Assembly: GCF_900547205.1 (NCBI RefSeq)
Contig: NZ_URFY01000041.1
Location: 1-39,393 of the forward strand
Source: an uncultured Bacteroides sp.
Lineage (GTDB): Bacteria; Bacteroidota; Bacteroidia; Bacteroidales; Bacteroidaceae
Length of the DNA: 39,393 nt
Direction: 5' to 3'
The translations under genes were made by a program, and so were the position numbers. Under the pieces are notes generated by a model. That model was not told where the DNA came from. It made no database searches and saw only the letters and a program-made list of their open reading frames with translations. Shown one piece after another: positions 23,527 to 32,405 of the stretch (the first letter of the stretch is position 1; the number at the start of each line of letters is the position of its first letter).

Positions 23527-24444
23527 ATGACAAGGGATAAGATATTAATCAGAACTTCATGGGTTAGTACAATAGGAAATGCCATACTTTCGGCATCTAA
23601 GATAATCATCGGTTTGCTGGCAGGCAGTCTGGCAGTACTCAGTGATGGAATCGACTCGGCAACTGACGTAGTTATTTCCATTGTGATGATTTTCACTGCA
23701 CGCATCATGAATCGTCCTCCTTCAAAACAATACGTTTTCGGATACGAGAAAGCGGAAGGGATTGCAACCAAAATTCTGTCGTTAGTGATTTTCTATGCCG
23801 GTGCACAAATGCTGGTGTCTTCCATCCAAAGCATCATATCGGACGAAGTAAAAGAAATCCCTTCAGCTATTGCAATCTATGTGACGGTATTTTCTATTAT
23901 TGGCAAACTCTTATTGGCTCTATATCAATATAAGCAAGGAAAGAAAATCGACAGTTCGATGCTGACGGCAAATGCAATTAATATGCGCAATGATGTTGTC
24001 ATCTCCACAGGAGTTTTGTTAGGCTTACTATTTACCTTCATATTCAAACTACCCGTACTCGACTCGATAACCGGACTGATAATTAGTCTCTTTATTATCA
24101 AATCTTCTATTAGCATCTTCATCGATTCGAATGTGGAGCTTATGGATGGGGTGAAAGATGTAAATGTATACAACAAGATATTCGAAGCAGTAGAGAACGT
24201 ACCCGGTGCAAGTAATCCTCATCGGGTACGTTCGAGAATGATAGGAAACCTATATATGATTACGCTTGATATAGAAGTTAATCCGCAAATCACCATCACA
24301 CAGGCGCATGAGATTGCCGAATCTGTGGAGAAGAGCATAAAAGACTCTATAGATAATGTGTATGATATCCTTGTACACGTTGAACCTGCCGGCGAATGCC
24401 AGACAGACGAAAAATTCGGTATAGATAAAAACATGGTGGACTAG
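23527..24444 (+). CDS. Cation diffusion facilitator (CDF) metal exporter with a DxxxD/NxxxD site
   Basis: 305 residues with six membrane segments and a C-terminal cytoplasmic domain (from about 205). The transport site in membrane segment 2 reads D43-x-x-x-D47 (IDSATDV) and in segment 5 reads N152-x-x-x-D156 (NMRND). Zinc exporters usually have HxxxD at both, and FieF has DxxxD with HxxxD, so this set is different and points to manganese or iron rather than zinc; that is an inference. The gene is divergent from tetR. Its TAG stop shares a CTAG tetranucleotide with the stop of the convergent channel gene, leaving no terminator between them. Confidence 0.85.
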   Translation: MTRDKILIRTSWVSTIGNAILSASKIIIGLLAGSLAVLSDGIDSATDVVISIVMIFTARIMNRPPSKQYVFGYEKAEGIATKILSLVIFYAGAQMLVSSIQSIISDEVKEIPSAIAIYVTVFSIIGKLLLALYQYKQGKKIDSSMLTANAINMRNDVVISTGVLLGLLFTFIFKLPVLDSITGLIISLFIIKSSISIFIDSNVELMDGVKDVNVYNKIFEAVENVPGASNPHRVRSRMIGNLYMITLDIEVNPQITITQAHEIAESVEKSIKDSIDNVYDILVHVEPAGECQTDEKFGIDKNMVD

Positions 24445-25175
24445 TTCTTTTTCGCAGGAACTTCTTCATGAGTTTTATAATATTCATCCTTCTCCTTATT
24501 TCTTCTCGCAATGATGCTAGTGATATAGACTGTAAATATAGGAAACATCATCATCCCCAATGCTGCCAGCACCACGGAAAGCACTCGCCCGAGAGGAGTC
24601 ACCGCTATCACATTCGACCCAATGGTAGTGACATCCATAAAAGCCCACCAGATGGAGTCGCCATAGTTGCTGACATTAGGGTTGACTTTGTTTTCGACGA
24701 CATAGAACATGAGACTGGCAAAATACACCGTTGCCAGCAACATCGTCAAATACGAAACGAAAAGTCCGGATGCCCTGTTGTAGGTGAGCCATCCCACAAC
24801 AATCGCAAGCGCATATCCTCCTCGAACCAATGGGATGAATCGTATCATATAGGTAGTTTCGGGAGAGAAGGTCCATCCCATATAAGATATGATATTCTGA
24901 TAGGGAATGGCAACCAGCAGAAAGATAAAGTGGGTGGCAAAATAATGCATCTTATCTTTTGATAAGGCAAATTCTAGAACAAAGTCGAAAAGAAACAAGA
25001 CACATATCCACAGTTGAACTTCCATATATACAGATTTTGTATAGAAAGAAATTCCTTTAAATGTATCAATGGAAATGCTAATGACCAAGAACAAAGATAA
25101 TATCAGAATCAACACGTGAAGGAATCCGTAAACTCCCTTTTTGTGCAACACGAAATCATAAACAGCCATTTTCAT
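24441..25175 (-). CDS. Voltage-gated-like ion channel with an altered selectivity filter
   Basis: 244 residues with about six hydrophobic segments. A short S4-like stretch with spaced arginines (IRFIPLVRGG, about 111-120) precedes a pore loop and last helix. The filter reads TTIGSN (about 183-188) within WWAFMDVTTIGSNVI, where potassium channels have TVGYGD or a close variant; the Tyr/Phe-Gly-Asp part is replaced by Ser-Asn-Val. The ATG lies 16 bp after the stop of the MFS gene and all genes back to ureA read the same way with small gaps, so it looks like the last gene of the urease operon. It might carry potassium, ammonium or another small cation, or have lost selectivity. The C-terminus is short and charged, with no RCK or cyclic-nucleotide domain. 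Confidence 0.75.
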   Translation of the reverse strand: MKMAVYDFVLHKKGVYGFLHVLILILSLFLVISISIDTFKGISFYTKSVYMEVQLWICVLFLFDFVLEFALSKDKMHYFATHFIFLLVAIPYQNIISYMGWTFSPETTYMIRFIPLVRGGYALAIVVGWLTYNRASGLFVSYLTMLLATVYFASLMFYVVENKVNPNVSNYGDSIWWAFMDVTTIGSNVIAVTPLGRVLSVVLAALGMMMFPIFTVYITSIIARRNKEKDEYYKTHEEVPAKKN

Positions 25176-25191
25176 AACTTACTTACTTTAA

Positions 25192-26649
25192 TTAAACACT
25201 TTTCTTTTTCTCGGGAAGAACCTCTTTCCCGATTGCGCCAGTGACAAAAGCCCCTATGAGTTGTACAATAATAGATACCAACAGAACTAGCTCCGCTCCT
25301 CCCCAAGACAGTAGCATCGGGATGAACAAGACGCCCAATACGGCACCCATTTTACCAATAGCAGCAGCCAGTCCGGCGCCTTCGCCGCGGTCTGCCACCG
25401 GATAAATCTGTGAAGGAATGATGAATGTCATCAAATGCGGTCCTGCATTGAGGAACAACTCGAACATCATGAAGCCGGCAATAGCAAGCCAGATAGGCAA
25501 ATGAAACTTGTAGGCTATGAGCAGGATGGTCAACCCAAGCGCACAAAGAATGAATCCCCAGACTTGAACGCGGACGTGATACCATCTATTGACCAGAAAG
25601 AGCCCCAAGGCAAAGCCCGGTAAGATGAAGAGATTGATCCATACCGTGATTTCCACAGAGTTTATGATGCAATGGAGAGCCTCAACCGCTTTTCCTCCCA
25701 AGAGTGTACCGCCAGCCGGTTCAAGCCCCAATGCCATAACCAATATCGGCAGGAATACTCCGATGCCATAAACACCCAATCCTTCGCACGCCCAAGGGAC
25801 GCCGCTGAATATAACTCTTTTCAGATTCTTGCCATGAAACAGGCTTGCCAATGAAACTTTCTCAACATCCGCCTGCTTCGGACGGTTACGGATTTCACCT
25901 ACTTCCATATCTGCACCGATATGATGATGAATCCCCGCTGCTCCCGTCTGCCCTTTCTCAATCACTTCTACGTCCGCTCCCAGGAAGTAGCGTACTGCCA
26001 CCTCCGCTTCCGCCGGACGATTGTGCGTCATCAGCCAACCGGGGCTTTGGGCGAAACGGATACGCGAAACAATCATCACCAGAGCAAACACTGCAATGAT
26101 GAGCAACAGCCGGTTCCATAATTCAGGATTATGCCAGTCTCTCAACAGGAAAAAGCATATCAAGGCAACCAGAATATTCCCCAAAGATGAAGAAGCCTTT
26201 GCCACCCCTACCATAAAAAGCCGCCAGCGCTGGGGCATTATTTCCGAGATGTAATCCGAATCAAGACTATATCCGCCGCCAATGCCGAGCCCCATCAGGA
26301 ACAACCCTACTACCAGCCAAGGAAGAGCAGCAGTAAAATAGGCGAGCAATGAGGCTACCAACACGATGAGCGGGCAAAGGCGGAAGAAAAAAAGATAACC
26401 GTACTTATCACTCAACCGTCCGAAAAGTAATGAACCCAAAGTTATACCTATCAAACTGGTACACCCTATCAGCCCTTGCTGGAGGGATGTAAGTTCCGGA
26501 TGACGGATTATCTGTATCATGGGGATGATAATGCCGACCAATGTTGCCAGTCCGGCACCTACAATCTGTCCCATAGAAGCGACAATCAGTACCCAATAGT
26601 GCCCCCAACGCAAGGGCATCGTATCCATATTTACTTTCTGTCCGGTCAT
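25192..26649 (-). CDS. MFS transporter in the urease operon
   Basis: 485 residues with about 12 membrane segments. The signature loop after segment 2 is GRLSDKYG, and the PETE-like region after segment 6 is modified to AQSPGWLM. The layout resembles sugar- or organic-acid-type MFS members. The central cytoplasmic loop has a short His run (GIHHHIGADMEVGE, about 244-257), which might touch a metal. It starts 9 bp after the urea channel stop and ends 16 bp before the ion channel. MFS proteins are not a normal part of urease clusters; import of a ureide or another nitrogen compound, or export of a product, are possible roles that the sequence alone does not settle. Confidence 0.8.
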   Translation of the reverse strand: MTGQKVNMDTMPLRWGHYWVLIVASMGQIVGAGLATLVGIIIPMIQIIRHPELTSLQQGLIGCTSLIGITLGSLLFGRLSDKYGYLFFFRLCPLIVLVASLLAYFTAALPWLVVGLFLMGLGIGGGYSLDSDYISEIMPQRWRLFMVGVAKASSSLGNILVALICFFLLRDWHNPELWNRLLLIIAVFALVMIVSRIRFAQSPGWLMTHNRPAEAEVAVRYFLGADVEVIEKGQTGAAGIHHHIGADMEVGEIRNRPKQADVEKVSLASLFHGKNLKRVIFSGVPWACEGLGVYGIGVFLPILVMALGLEPAGGTLLGGKAVEALHCIINSVEITVWINLFILPGFALGLFLVNRWYHVRVQVWGFILCALGLTILLIAYKFHLPIWLAIAGFMMFELFLNAGPHLMTFIIPSQIYPVADRGEGAGLAAAIGKMGAVLGVLFIPMLLSWGGAELVLLVSIIVQLIGAFVTGAIGKEVLPEKKKSV

Positions 26650-26658
26650 AGCGCTTTC

Positions 26659-27657
26659 TCATTTCTTATGTGTTCTCTTATGCCAGTTGGAGTGGTCGGG
26701 TTCTTTTTCGTCAAGCTTATAGAGCGGAAGCAGGAACAACCACGTAGCAAGACAGAACGGTGCGGTGAATGTAGGCATACCGAACGGTATCATCATCGCA
26801 TCCATGCCCGCCTGAATGAATACAGTCACGACGATTCCCAACAAAGCCCAGATGGCCGATTTCCAATTAGGCCGGTAGAAAGTACATCCCAACGCAATGG
26901 CTGTTAGCACCGGACTGAAGCCATACAGTCCATTGGCGATGTCGCTGCCCGGACCATGATACAATAACACAATGGCCAGCGAAAGCGCTGAACCGATTGC
27001 CGCCCAAAGAGCTGCCCAACGGCTGCTGATAAACAAGGCTACCAAGAAGAAGATACCTGTCACCCATGAATTAATCAGGAATACCTGCGCCACACCTTTG
27101 AGCCAGTAGACCACCAATGAGCCAAAGCTAAGGTCTATCGTAGAATGCAGATGAGCCGTCAGTTCGGGTGTAGACATATATTCGGGCGGCATTCCCTGCA
27201 ACATACGTGCCGCAAAAAGAAATATCCAGGAAGTGAAGACAAAAGGAAATGTAAACGAATTGGTCTTCCAAGGCGCCATCACATTGTTGAATCCCGTACG
27301 CACCCAAGTGGTGAGCATGGCGCAAATGATGAGTGCAAGCCACATGAGCGGCGTATTGCCCAGAAAAGTGGGGAACGCGCATCCTACCAATATACCGTTG
27401 AATCCCCAAAGGCCTTCTTCTCCGTCATTACTCGGTTGGCGCAGCACGTATCCGGTGATAGTAGAGACGATGACGCCTACTACCGCTCCCCATGCCACGG
27501 CACCCTGTCCTTCCTGATAAGCACCCCAGAAGATTCCACAAAGAAATAACAAGCCGGTCCAGGCATTTCCCTGAAACATCACCTGGCCGCCCCCTCTTAG
27601 CAACGTACGGATATATACGATGACACCAGGCGATTGAGTTGTATTTAAATCAGTCAT
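26659..27657 (-). CDS. Urea channel/transporter (UT family)
   Basis: 332 residues in the duplicated UT fold: two similar halves of about five membrane segments, with the pore-lining repeats GLWGFNGILVG (about 83-93) and GLYGFSPVLTAIALG (about 242-256). These proteins let urea pass down its gradient across the inner membrane. Placement directly after ureD (53 bp) in the urease operon supports the assignment. A positively charged C-terminal tail (HSNWHKRTHKK) ends the protein. Confidence 0.9.
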   Translation of the reverse strand: MTDLNTTQSPGVIVYIRTLLRGGGQVMFQGNAWTGLLFLCGIFWGAYQEGQGAVAWGAVVGVIVSTITGYVLRQPSNDGEEGLWGFNGILVGCAFPTFLGNTPLMWLALIICAMLTTWVRTGFNNVMAPWKTNSFTFPFVFTSWIFLFAARMLQGMPPEYMSTPELTAHLHSTIDLSFGSLVVYWLKGVAQVFLINSWVTGIFFLVALFISSRWAALWAAIGSALSLAIVLLYHGPGSDIANGLYGFSPVLTAIALGCTFYRPNWKSAIWALLGIVVTVFIQAGMDAMMIPFGMPTFTAPFCLATWLFLLPLYKLDEKEPDHSNWHKRTHKK

Positions 27658-27710
27658 ACTATGATTTTTTTAGATGATAACATTCTTACCACTATATTAA
27701 AGAAACGAAT

Positions 27711-28670
27711 TCACCTCCACGGAAACTCTTCGGGCAAAGGGCGTCCTTTGATTTCCTGCCGTACCAATGAACAGAACTCACGGACAAGCTTCTTCACCGG
27801 TCCCGGTTCCATACCGAGAACTTTAAACAGCAATCCGCTATCGTTGGGCAGATGCGTAATGCCTGCCGCCAGCTTCCGCTCCTTGTCTATGAACGCGGAT
27901 GTCTTTTGATAAATAAGATTTGCATGGTCTTTGGGTGTCATGACCACCACATTGGCAAACACATCATATTCACCCATAATCCCCAAGTCGCGTGGAGACT
28001 GCTTGGGAGGACAAATCACGAATTTCTCCCGAAACAATTGTTCGCCATCCGGCCGTTCGCCATGCGTACATACCGACAGGACATCGTATTTGAACAGCTC
28101 GCCTTCTTTATAATACTTCCTTCCGCCCATGAATATCTCAGAATAGACCGCCGTAGCCGAAGCGGCTACCTGCATCCGTGTGTCCGAGATGAAACGAGTA
28201 TGACGGCAAGGAATCACAGGTTCGGGAAGAAACTCAAGGTAGGCACCTTCTTCGAGAACGATATTCTGTATCATACCCGAATAGTTGTAGTGCATTTCCG
28301 CCAGTTTCGTTGCTGCACCGGTAGATACATAAGCGAAGGCATCTTTCCTGACAGTGATATTCTGCTGGTAGCGGTCACCGTCTACATTGGGACCACCCGA
28401 GGAAAGGATATAGACGCAAGGCATTTCCGGCATCTCCTCATCGAAGTAAAGCTCCTGTTGCACGATGAGCGGCGCACGGCGGTCGAGATCGCGCAGGATG
28501 CACTTCCCCCGAGGGTCGATTTCGAAGCCGAGATTCAAGTAGCCATGCTTCCCCGGCGCCCCGACATACATCGCCTTGGGCTCTTCCAGGTATGGCGCCA
28601 TCTCACGTGCCGAAGAGAAATCGACTGTCGGACGCTCCGTTCGTATCTTTATTAATGAATCAGCAATCAT
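27711..28670 (-). CDS. ureD: Urease accessory protein UreD
   Basis: 319 residues, within the range of UreD/UreH. UreD binds apo-urease and forms the scaffold, with UreF and UreG, through which nickel reaches the active site. Recognisable family features are IQNIVLEEGAYLEFLPEPVI near the middle and the RHTRF stretch following it. It starts 6 bp after ureG, so the two are probably translationally linked. UreD at the 3' end of the accessory block (E-F-G-D) rather than before ureA is an order seen in several bacteria. Confidence 0.92.
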   Translation of the reverse strand: MIADSLIKIRTERPTVDFSSAREMAPYLEEPKAMYVGAPGKHGYLNLGFEIDPRGKCILRDLDRRAPLIVQQELYFDEEMPEMPCVYILSSGGPNVDGDRYQQNITVRKDAFAYVSTGAATKLAEMHYNYSGMIQNIVLEEGAYLEFLPEPVIPCRHTRFISDTRMQVAASATAVYSEIFMGGRKYYKEGELFKYDVLSVCTHGERPDGEQLFREKFVICPPKQSPRDLGIMGEYDVFANVVVMTPKDHANLIYQKTSAFIDKERKLAAGITHLPNDSGLLFKVLGMEPGPVKKLVREFCSLVRQEIKGRPLPEEFPWR

Positions 28671-28676
28671 ATGCGG

Positions 28677-29306
28677 TTACTTTTTTTCTACTTTATCGAA
28701 TAAGGCCATGCGGAAAATCAAATCTACTACTTCGTTCACTCCTTCACCCGTCATGCAGTTAGTGAATACAAACGGCTTTCCGGGACGCATTAGTTCCGAA
28801 TCATGTTTCATCACTTCCAAGCTGGCATGTACGTAAGGAGCCAAGTCCGTCTTGTTGATGACAAGGATATCCGACTGCGAGATGCCCGGTCCGTCCTTAC
28901 GGGGAATCTTATCGCCTGCCGCCACGTCGATAACGTAAATGAAGAAGTCTACCAGAGCAGGACTGAAAGTCAGTGTCAGATTATCCCCTCCCGATTCAAT
29001 CAGTACGATGTCCGTATCCGGAAATTTAGATTCCATTTCCTCCACCGCTGCTATGTTCATCGACGGGTCTTCGCGAACGGCGGTGTGTGGGCACGCTCCG
29101 GTTTCCACACCGATGATACGGTCTTCCACCAATATGCCTTTCAACATCTTGCGCACGTGTTTGGCGTCTTCTGTCGTTACAATATCGTTAGTGATAATCA
29201 AGACTTTCATACCCAACTCCAAAAGACGCGGAGTGATTGCTTCTATAAGGGCTGTTTTTCCTGAACCGACTGGTCCGCCGATTCCTATTCTACAAGTATT
29301 GCTCAT
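28677..29306 (-). CDS. ureG: Urease accessory GTPase UreG
   Basis: 209 residues of the SIMIBI GTPase class. The P-loop is GPVGSGKT (residues 11-18), the G3-like segment is ESGGDNLT (about 102-109), and the base-recognition motif is NKTD (about 150-153). The nickel-binding CPH motif common to UreG is present as ACPH (about 72-75). UreG hydrolyses GTP to drive nickel insertion into urease, receiving the metal from UreE. It sits 18 bp after ureF. Confidence 0.95.
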   Translation of the reverse strand: MSNTCRIGIGGPVGSGKTALIEAITPRLLELGMKVLIITNDIVTTEDAKHVRKMLKGILVEDRIIGVETGACPHTAVREDPSMNIAAVEEMESKFPDTDIVLIESGGDNLTLTFSPALVDFFIYVIDVAAGDKIPRKDGPGISQSDILVINKTDLAPYVHASLEVMKHDSELMRPGKPFVFTNCMTGEGVNEVVDLIFRMALFDKVEKK

Positions 29307-29324
29307 TTTTCTTTTGTTTTATTA

Positions 29325-30017
29325 TTAGTTCATAAACATACGCATATTCCCTTTTTCATGCAGTGAAGCAAGAATGTCTATCTGGGGAACGAATGCGTTC
29401 ATATCTGCGAAAGTCATTGTACGGACTTCCTCGTATAAATCCTGCGACTGCTCGCTGAGTGTGAAGAGAATACGCTGAGTATCATAATGGGATACCTTTA
29501 CACATCTGAGTGCGGCACTCAGCACCATATTGATGACGCCGTACTGGTGAGAACAGAACAGCTCCTCTTCGGACAGCCCTGCTATGGAGAAGACAAGCCC
29601 CTGAGCCACCGGATAGGTGCCCGGAGTGACATCATTACGAATGTCGTCCAACCATTTCGGAAGAAGCGGACTGTCGAATATATGAATACCCAGTTCAGCC
29701 ATCTTCTTCCCCATTCTCCGAAGCATCTGCCTAGCTTCCTCGTTCATCTTGAAAAGTATCAGTTGGCGGTCGGCTTCCAGCAGGTCTTCATACTTCCCCT
29801 CCTTTGCGGCACGGAAAGCGTGAAGGGCGGCTATCCCGTCGCTATACGCAGCCTGCAGGGCGATGGCACGCGTATAATCCTCCAATGTACCGGCATCGTG
29901 CACCACTCCTTTGTAGGCTGCCGTCTCCAATCCGTTTGAGAAAGAGAATGTTCCCACCGGAAAGGTGGAGTCGGTAAATTGGAGAAGCCGCATGATAGTT
30001 ACCATATTCTTTTTCAT
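29325..30017 (-). CDS. ureF: Urease accessory protein UreF
   Basis: 230 residues, helical, with the family N-terminus LLQFTDSTFPVGTFSFSNGLE (shown here as its first part, LLQFTDSTFPVGTFS, residues 11-25) and the conserved C-terminal region before DILASLHE. UreF joins UreD and gates UreG activity on urease. Two further in-frame ATGs at residues 5 and 9 could also serve as the start; the upstream one is used because it fits the 21-bp spacing after ureE. Confidence 0.93.
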   Translation of the reverse strand: MKKNMVTIMRLLQFTDSTFPVGTFSFSNGLETAAYKGVVHDAGTLEDYTRAIALQAAYSDGIAALHAFRAAKEGKYEDLLEADRQLILFKMNEEARQMLRRMGKKMAELGIHIFDSPLLPKWLDDIRNDVTPGTYPVAQGLVFSIAGLSEEELFCSHQYGVINMVLSAALRCVKVSHYDTQRILFTLSEQSQDLYEEVRTMTFADMNAFVPQIDILASLHEKGNMRMFMN

Positions 30018-30038
30018 ACCTTATCATATATAGTATTA

Positions 30039-30602
30039 TCAATGATGATGGGAATGAGCATGACTCTCCTGTCCTGCCCCTCCAAACAGGCGGCGGATTT
30101 CATGAGGTGCCAGATAAGGAATAATCTCAAGCCCTTTCTGAAACTCATAGGTGATGCCTTCGATATGATGCGTTTCCATCACACTGAGCATTACCTTCTT
30201 ATCCACTGTCAACGGAACGTATACTTTCGTACCTTTCACCACTGCCGGCCAATGCTGGTTACCAATGGCGTGTCCCAACTCTACTGAGATACGAATCATC
30301 GTTTCCGGATCTTTCTGAGCCAATGCACCCATGTCGATGACCAGCACCGGACTTAAATCAATGCGGAGCACTACCGCCTTGTTCTCTTCCGGTGAAAAGT
30401 AAATAACGTCTCCGTCGATTATCTGTGAATGACGTTTCAATGCAATCGGGTATTCTTCTCCTTTGTCACTCTTTCCTAAGAAACGGCTCTTCTGTGCTGT
30501 CCACTGGTCAAGATAAACATATTCGATAGTAGCATCTTTCAGCTTTTCACCCCATTCGGGTGACTGATATATATTTCCTATTATTTCTGTATAGATCTTC
30601 AT
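30039..30602 (-). CDS. ureE: Urease nickel metallochaperone UreE
   Basis: 187 residues. UreE binds nickel as a dimer and passes it to UreG. The central metal-binding domain includes GHAIGNQHWPA (about 110-120, the conserved GNxHxP-like site) and the C-terminus ends in a short His tail, HAHSHHH (181-187), much shorter than the long His tail of Klebsiella UreE. It follows ureC by 79 bp, a gap that contains a strong hairpin. Confidence 0.92.
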   Translation of the reverse strand: MKIYTEIIGNIYQSPEWGEKLKDATIEYVYLDQWTAQKSRFLGKSDKGEEYPIALKRHSQIIDGDVIYFSPEENKAVVLRIDLSPVLVIDMGALAQKDPETMIRISVELGHAIGNQHWPAVVKGTKVYVPLTVDKKVMLSVMETHHIEGITYEFQKGLEIIPYLAPHEIRRLFGGAGQESHAHSHHH

Positions 30603-30642
30603 ATTTACGTGTCGATTATTAATTTATAGATTTATGAGTGAA

Positions 30643-30670
30643 GGGAGCGGTGGAGTGCCCACCGCCTCCC
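30643..30670 (-). other. Strong hairpin between ureC and ureE
   Basis: GGGAGCGGTGG (30643-30653) pairs with CCACCGCCTCCC (30659-30670), leaving one bulged base and a short loop. It is GC-rich in an AT-rich context. On the transcribed minus strand it is not followed by a T-run. It may act as an mRNA stabiliser, a processing boundary or a partial terminator between the structural and accessory genes. Confidence 0.65.
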
Positions 30671-30681
30671 CTTGGAAGATT

Positions 30682-32400
30682 TTAACTAAACCAGTATAAT
30701 TGTGCCAATGAAAACTCTTTTGCAGGCGGAATGTAGGCACGAACTCCGTCTACTGTCACATCAAATGTTTCCGGATTCACCTCGATACTCGGCATTCCAC
30801 CATTGCGTACCATATCGAACTTGGTCAACTGACGCGTGCGACGCACCGGATAGATGATTCTTTCCAGATTCAGTTTATCCTTGATGCCCAGGTCAAAAGC
30901 AGCACGGGATACGAAGGATACACAAGTCTTCGGCAATGTCTGGCCGAATGCTCCGAACATCGGACGATAAGTGACAGGTTGCGGCGTAGGCAATGATGCG
31001 TTCGGGTCGCCCATGCTGGCCCAACTGATAAGACCGCCTTTGATGACAAGCTTCGGTTTAGCACCGAAAAACTCCGGTTCCCACAATACGAGGTCGGCCA
31101 TCTTGCCTTTCTCTACAGAGCCCAATATATCCGAAACACCGTAAGTAATAGCCGGATTAATAGTGATCTTGGCAATGTAGCGAAGCACGCGGAAGTTATC
31201 ATTCTGATCGGAGTCTTCCATCAGTTTGCCACGTGCTTTCTTCATATAAGACGCCATCTGGAAGGTACGCATGAAGGATTCTCCCACACGTCCCATAGCC
31301 TGGGAGTCTGATGATACCATAGAGATTACTCCGAGGTCATGCAATACATTTTCGGCAGCCTGCGTTTCAGGACGTACACGGCTTTCGGCAAATGCTACGT
31401 CGGAAGGTATTTTCGGATTCAGGTTGTGGCAAACCATAATCATATCGAACAATTCTGCCTGCGAGTTAATGCCGAACGGCAAAGTAGGATTGGTGGAAGA
31501 AGGCAATACATTCGCCATAGATGCCACTTTCAGCAAGTCGGGTGCGTGACCGCCACCTGCTCCTTCTGTATGGTACGTATGAATGGTACGTCCGTCAATG
31601 GCAGCAATGGTATCTTCTACGTATCCGCTCTCGTTCAGCGTGTCGGTATGGATAGCCACCTGCACGTCGTAACGGTCGGCAGCAGCCATGGCAGCACGGA
31701 TGGCACCCGGAGTAGACCCCCAGTCTTCGTGAATCTTCAATCCGCAGACTCCTGCTTCAATCTGCTCGTTGATAGCTTCCGCCACAGAGCAGTTGCCTTT
31801 GCCTAGGAAACCTACGTTAATAGGTAATCCTTCTACCGATTGAAGCATACGTTCTGTGTTCCACTTACCGGAAGTAATGGTGGTTCCGTTCGATCCGTCC
31901 GTTGGCCCGATACCGCCACCTACTAATGTAGTGATACCGTTGCTCAAACAGTTGTATGCCTGTTGAGGCGAGATAAAGTGAACGTGACCGTCAATACCAG
32001 CAGCAGTCAGAATCATATGTTCGCCAGAGATAGCGTCGGTAGACGGACCTGTCACGAGATCGGGATGTACTCCCTGCATCACGTTCGGGTTGCCGGCCTT
32101 GCCGATACCGGCGATTTTTCCGTCTTTGATACCTACGTCAGCCTTTACTACACCGATGTTGGCATCAATGATAGTCACATTGGTGATGACGAGGTCGAGT
32201 GAACCTTCTTTAGAAGTCATGGTATTGGCAAGTCCCATGCCGTCACGGATGGTCTTACCACCTCCATATACCACTTCGTCTCCATATACACGCAAGTCTT
32301 TTTCTATTTCTACGTATAAGTCCGTATTTCCCAAGCGAATCTTATCGCCTACCGTCGGGCCGAATAAGTTATTATATTCCTGTCTTGATATTGTAGCCAT
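30682..32400 (-). CDS. ureC: Urease alpha subunit UreC (catalytic)
   Basis: 572 residues, full length. It hydrolyses urea to ammonia and carbamate with a two-nickel centre. Ligands are in place: H139 and H141 (DGHVHF), the carbamylated K222 (GLKIHEDWG), H251 (AIHTDT), H277 (TYHTEGAGGGHAPD) and D365 (SSDSQAMGRVGE). The mobile-flap Cys and catalytic His are C324-H325 (MVCHNL). All segments needed for activity are intact, so the enzyme should be functional once loaded with nickel. It starts 5 bp after ureB. Confidence 0.97.
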   Translation of the reverse strand: MATISRQEYNNLFGPTVGDKIRLGNTDLYVEIEKDLRVYGDEVVYGGGKTIRDGMGLANTMTSKEGSLDLVITNVTIIDANIGVVKADVGIKDGKIAGIGKAGNPNVMQGVHPDLVTGPSTDAISGEHMILTAAGIDGHVHFISPQQAYNCLSNGITTLVGGGIGPTDGSNGTTITSGKWNTERMLQSVEGLPINVGFLGKGNCSVAEAINEQIEAGVCGLKIHEDWGSTPGAIRAAMAAADRYDVQVAIHTDTLNESGYVEDTIAAIDGRTIHTYHTEGAGGGHAPDLLKVASMANVLPSSTNPTLPFGINSQAELFDMIMVCHNLNPKIPSDVAFAESRVRPETQAAENVLHDLGVISMVSSDSQAMGRVGESFMRTFQMASYMKKARGKLMEDSDQNDNFRVLRYIAKITINPAITYGVSDILGSVEKGKMADLVLWEPEFFGAKPKLVIKGGLISWASMGDPNASLPTPQPVTYRPMFGAFGQTLPKTCVSFVSRAAFDLGIKDKLNLERIIYPVRRTRQLTKFDMVRNGGMPSIEVNPETFDVTVDGVRAYIPPAKEFSLAQLYWFS

Positions 32401-32405
32401 AACTC

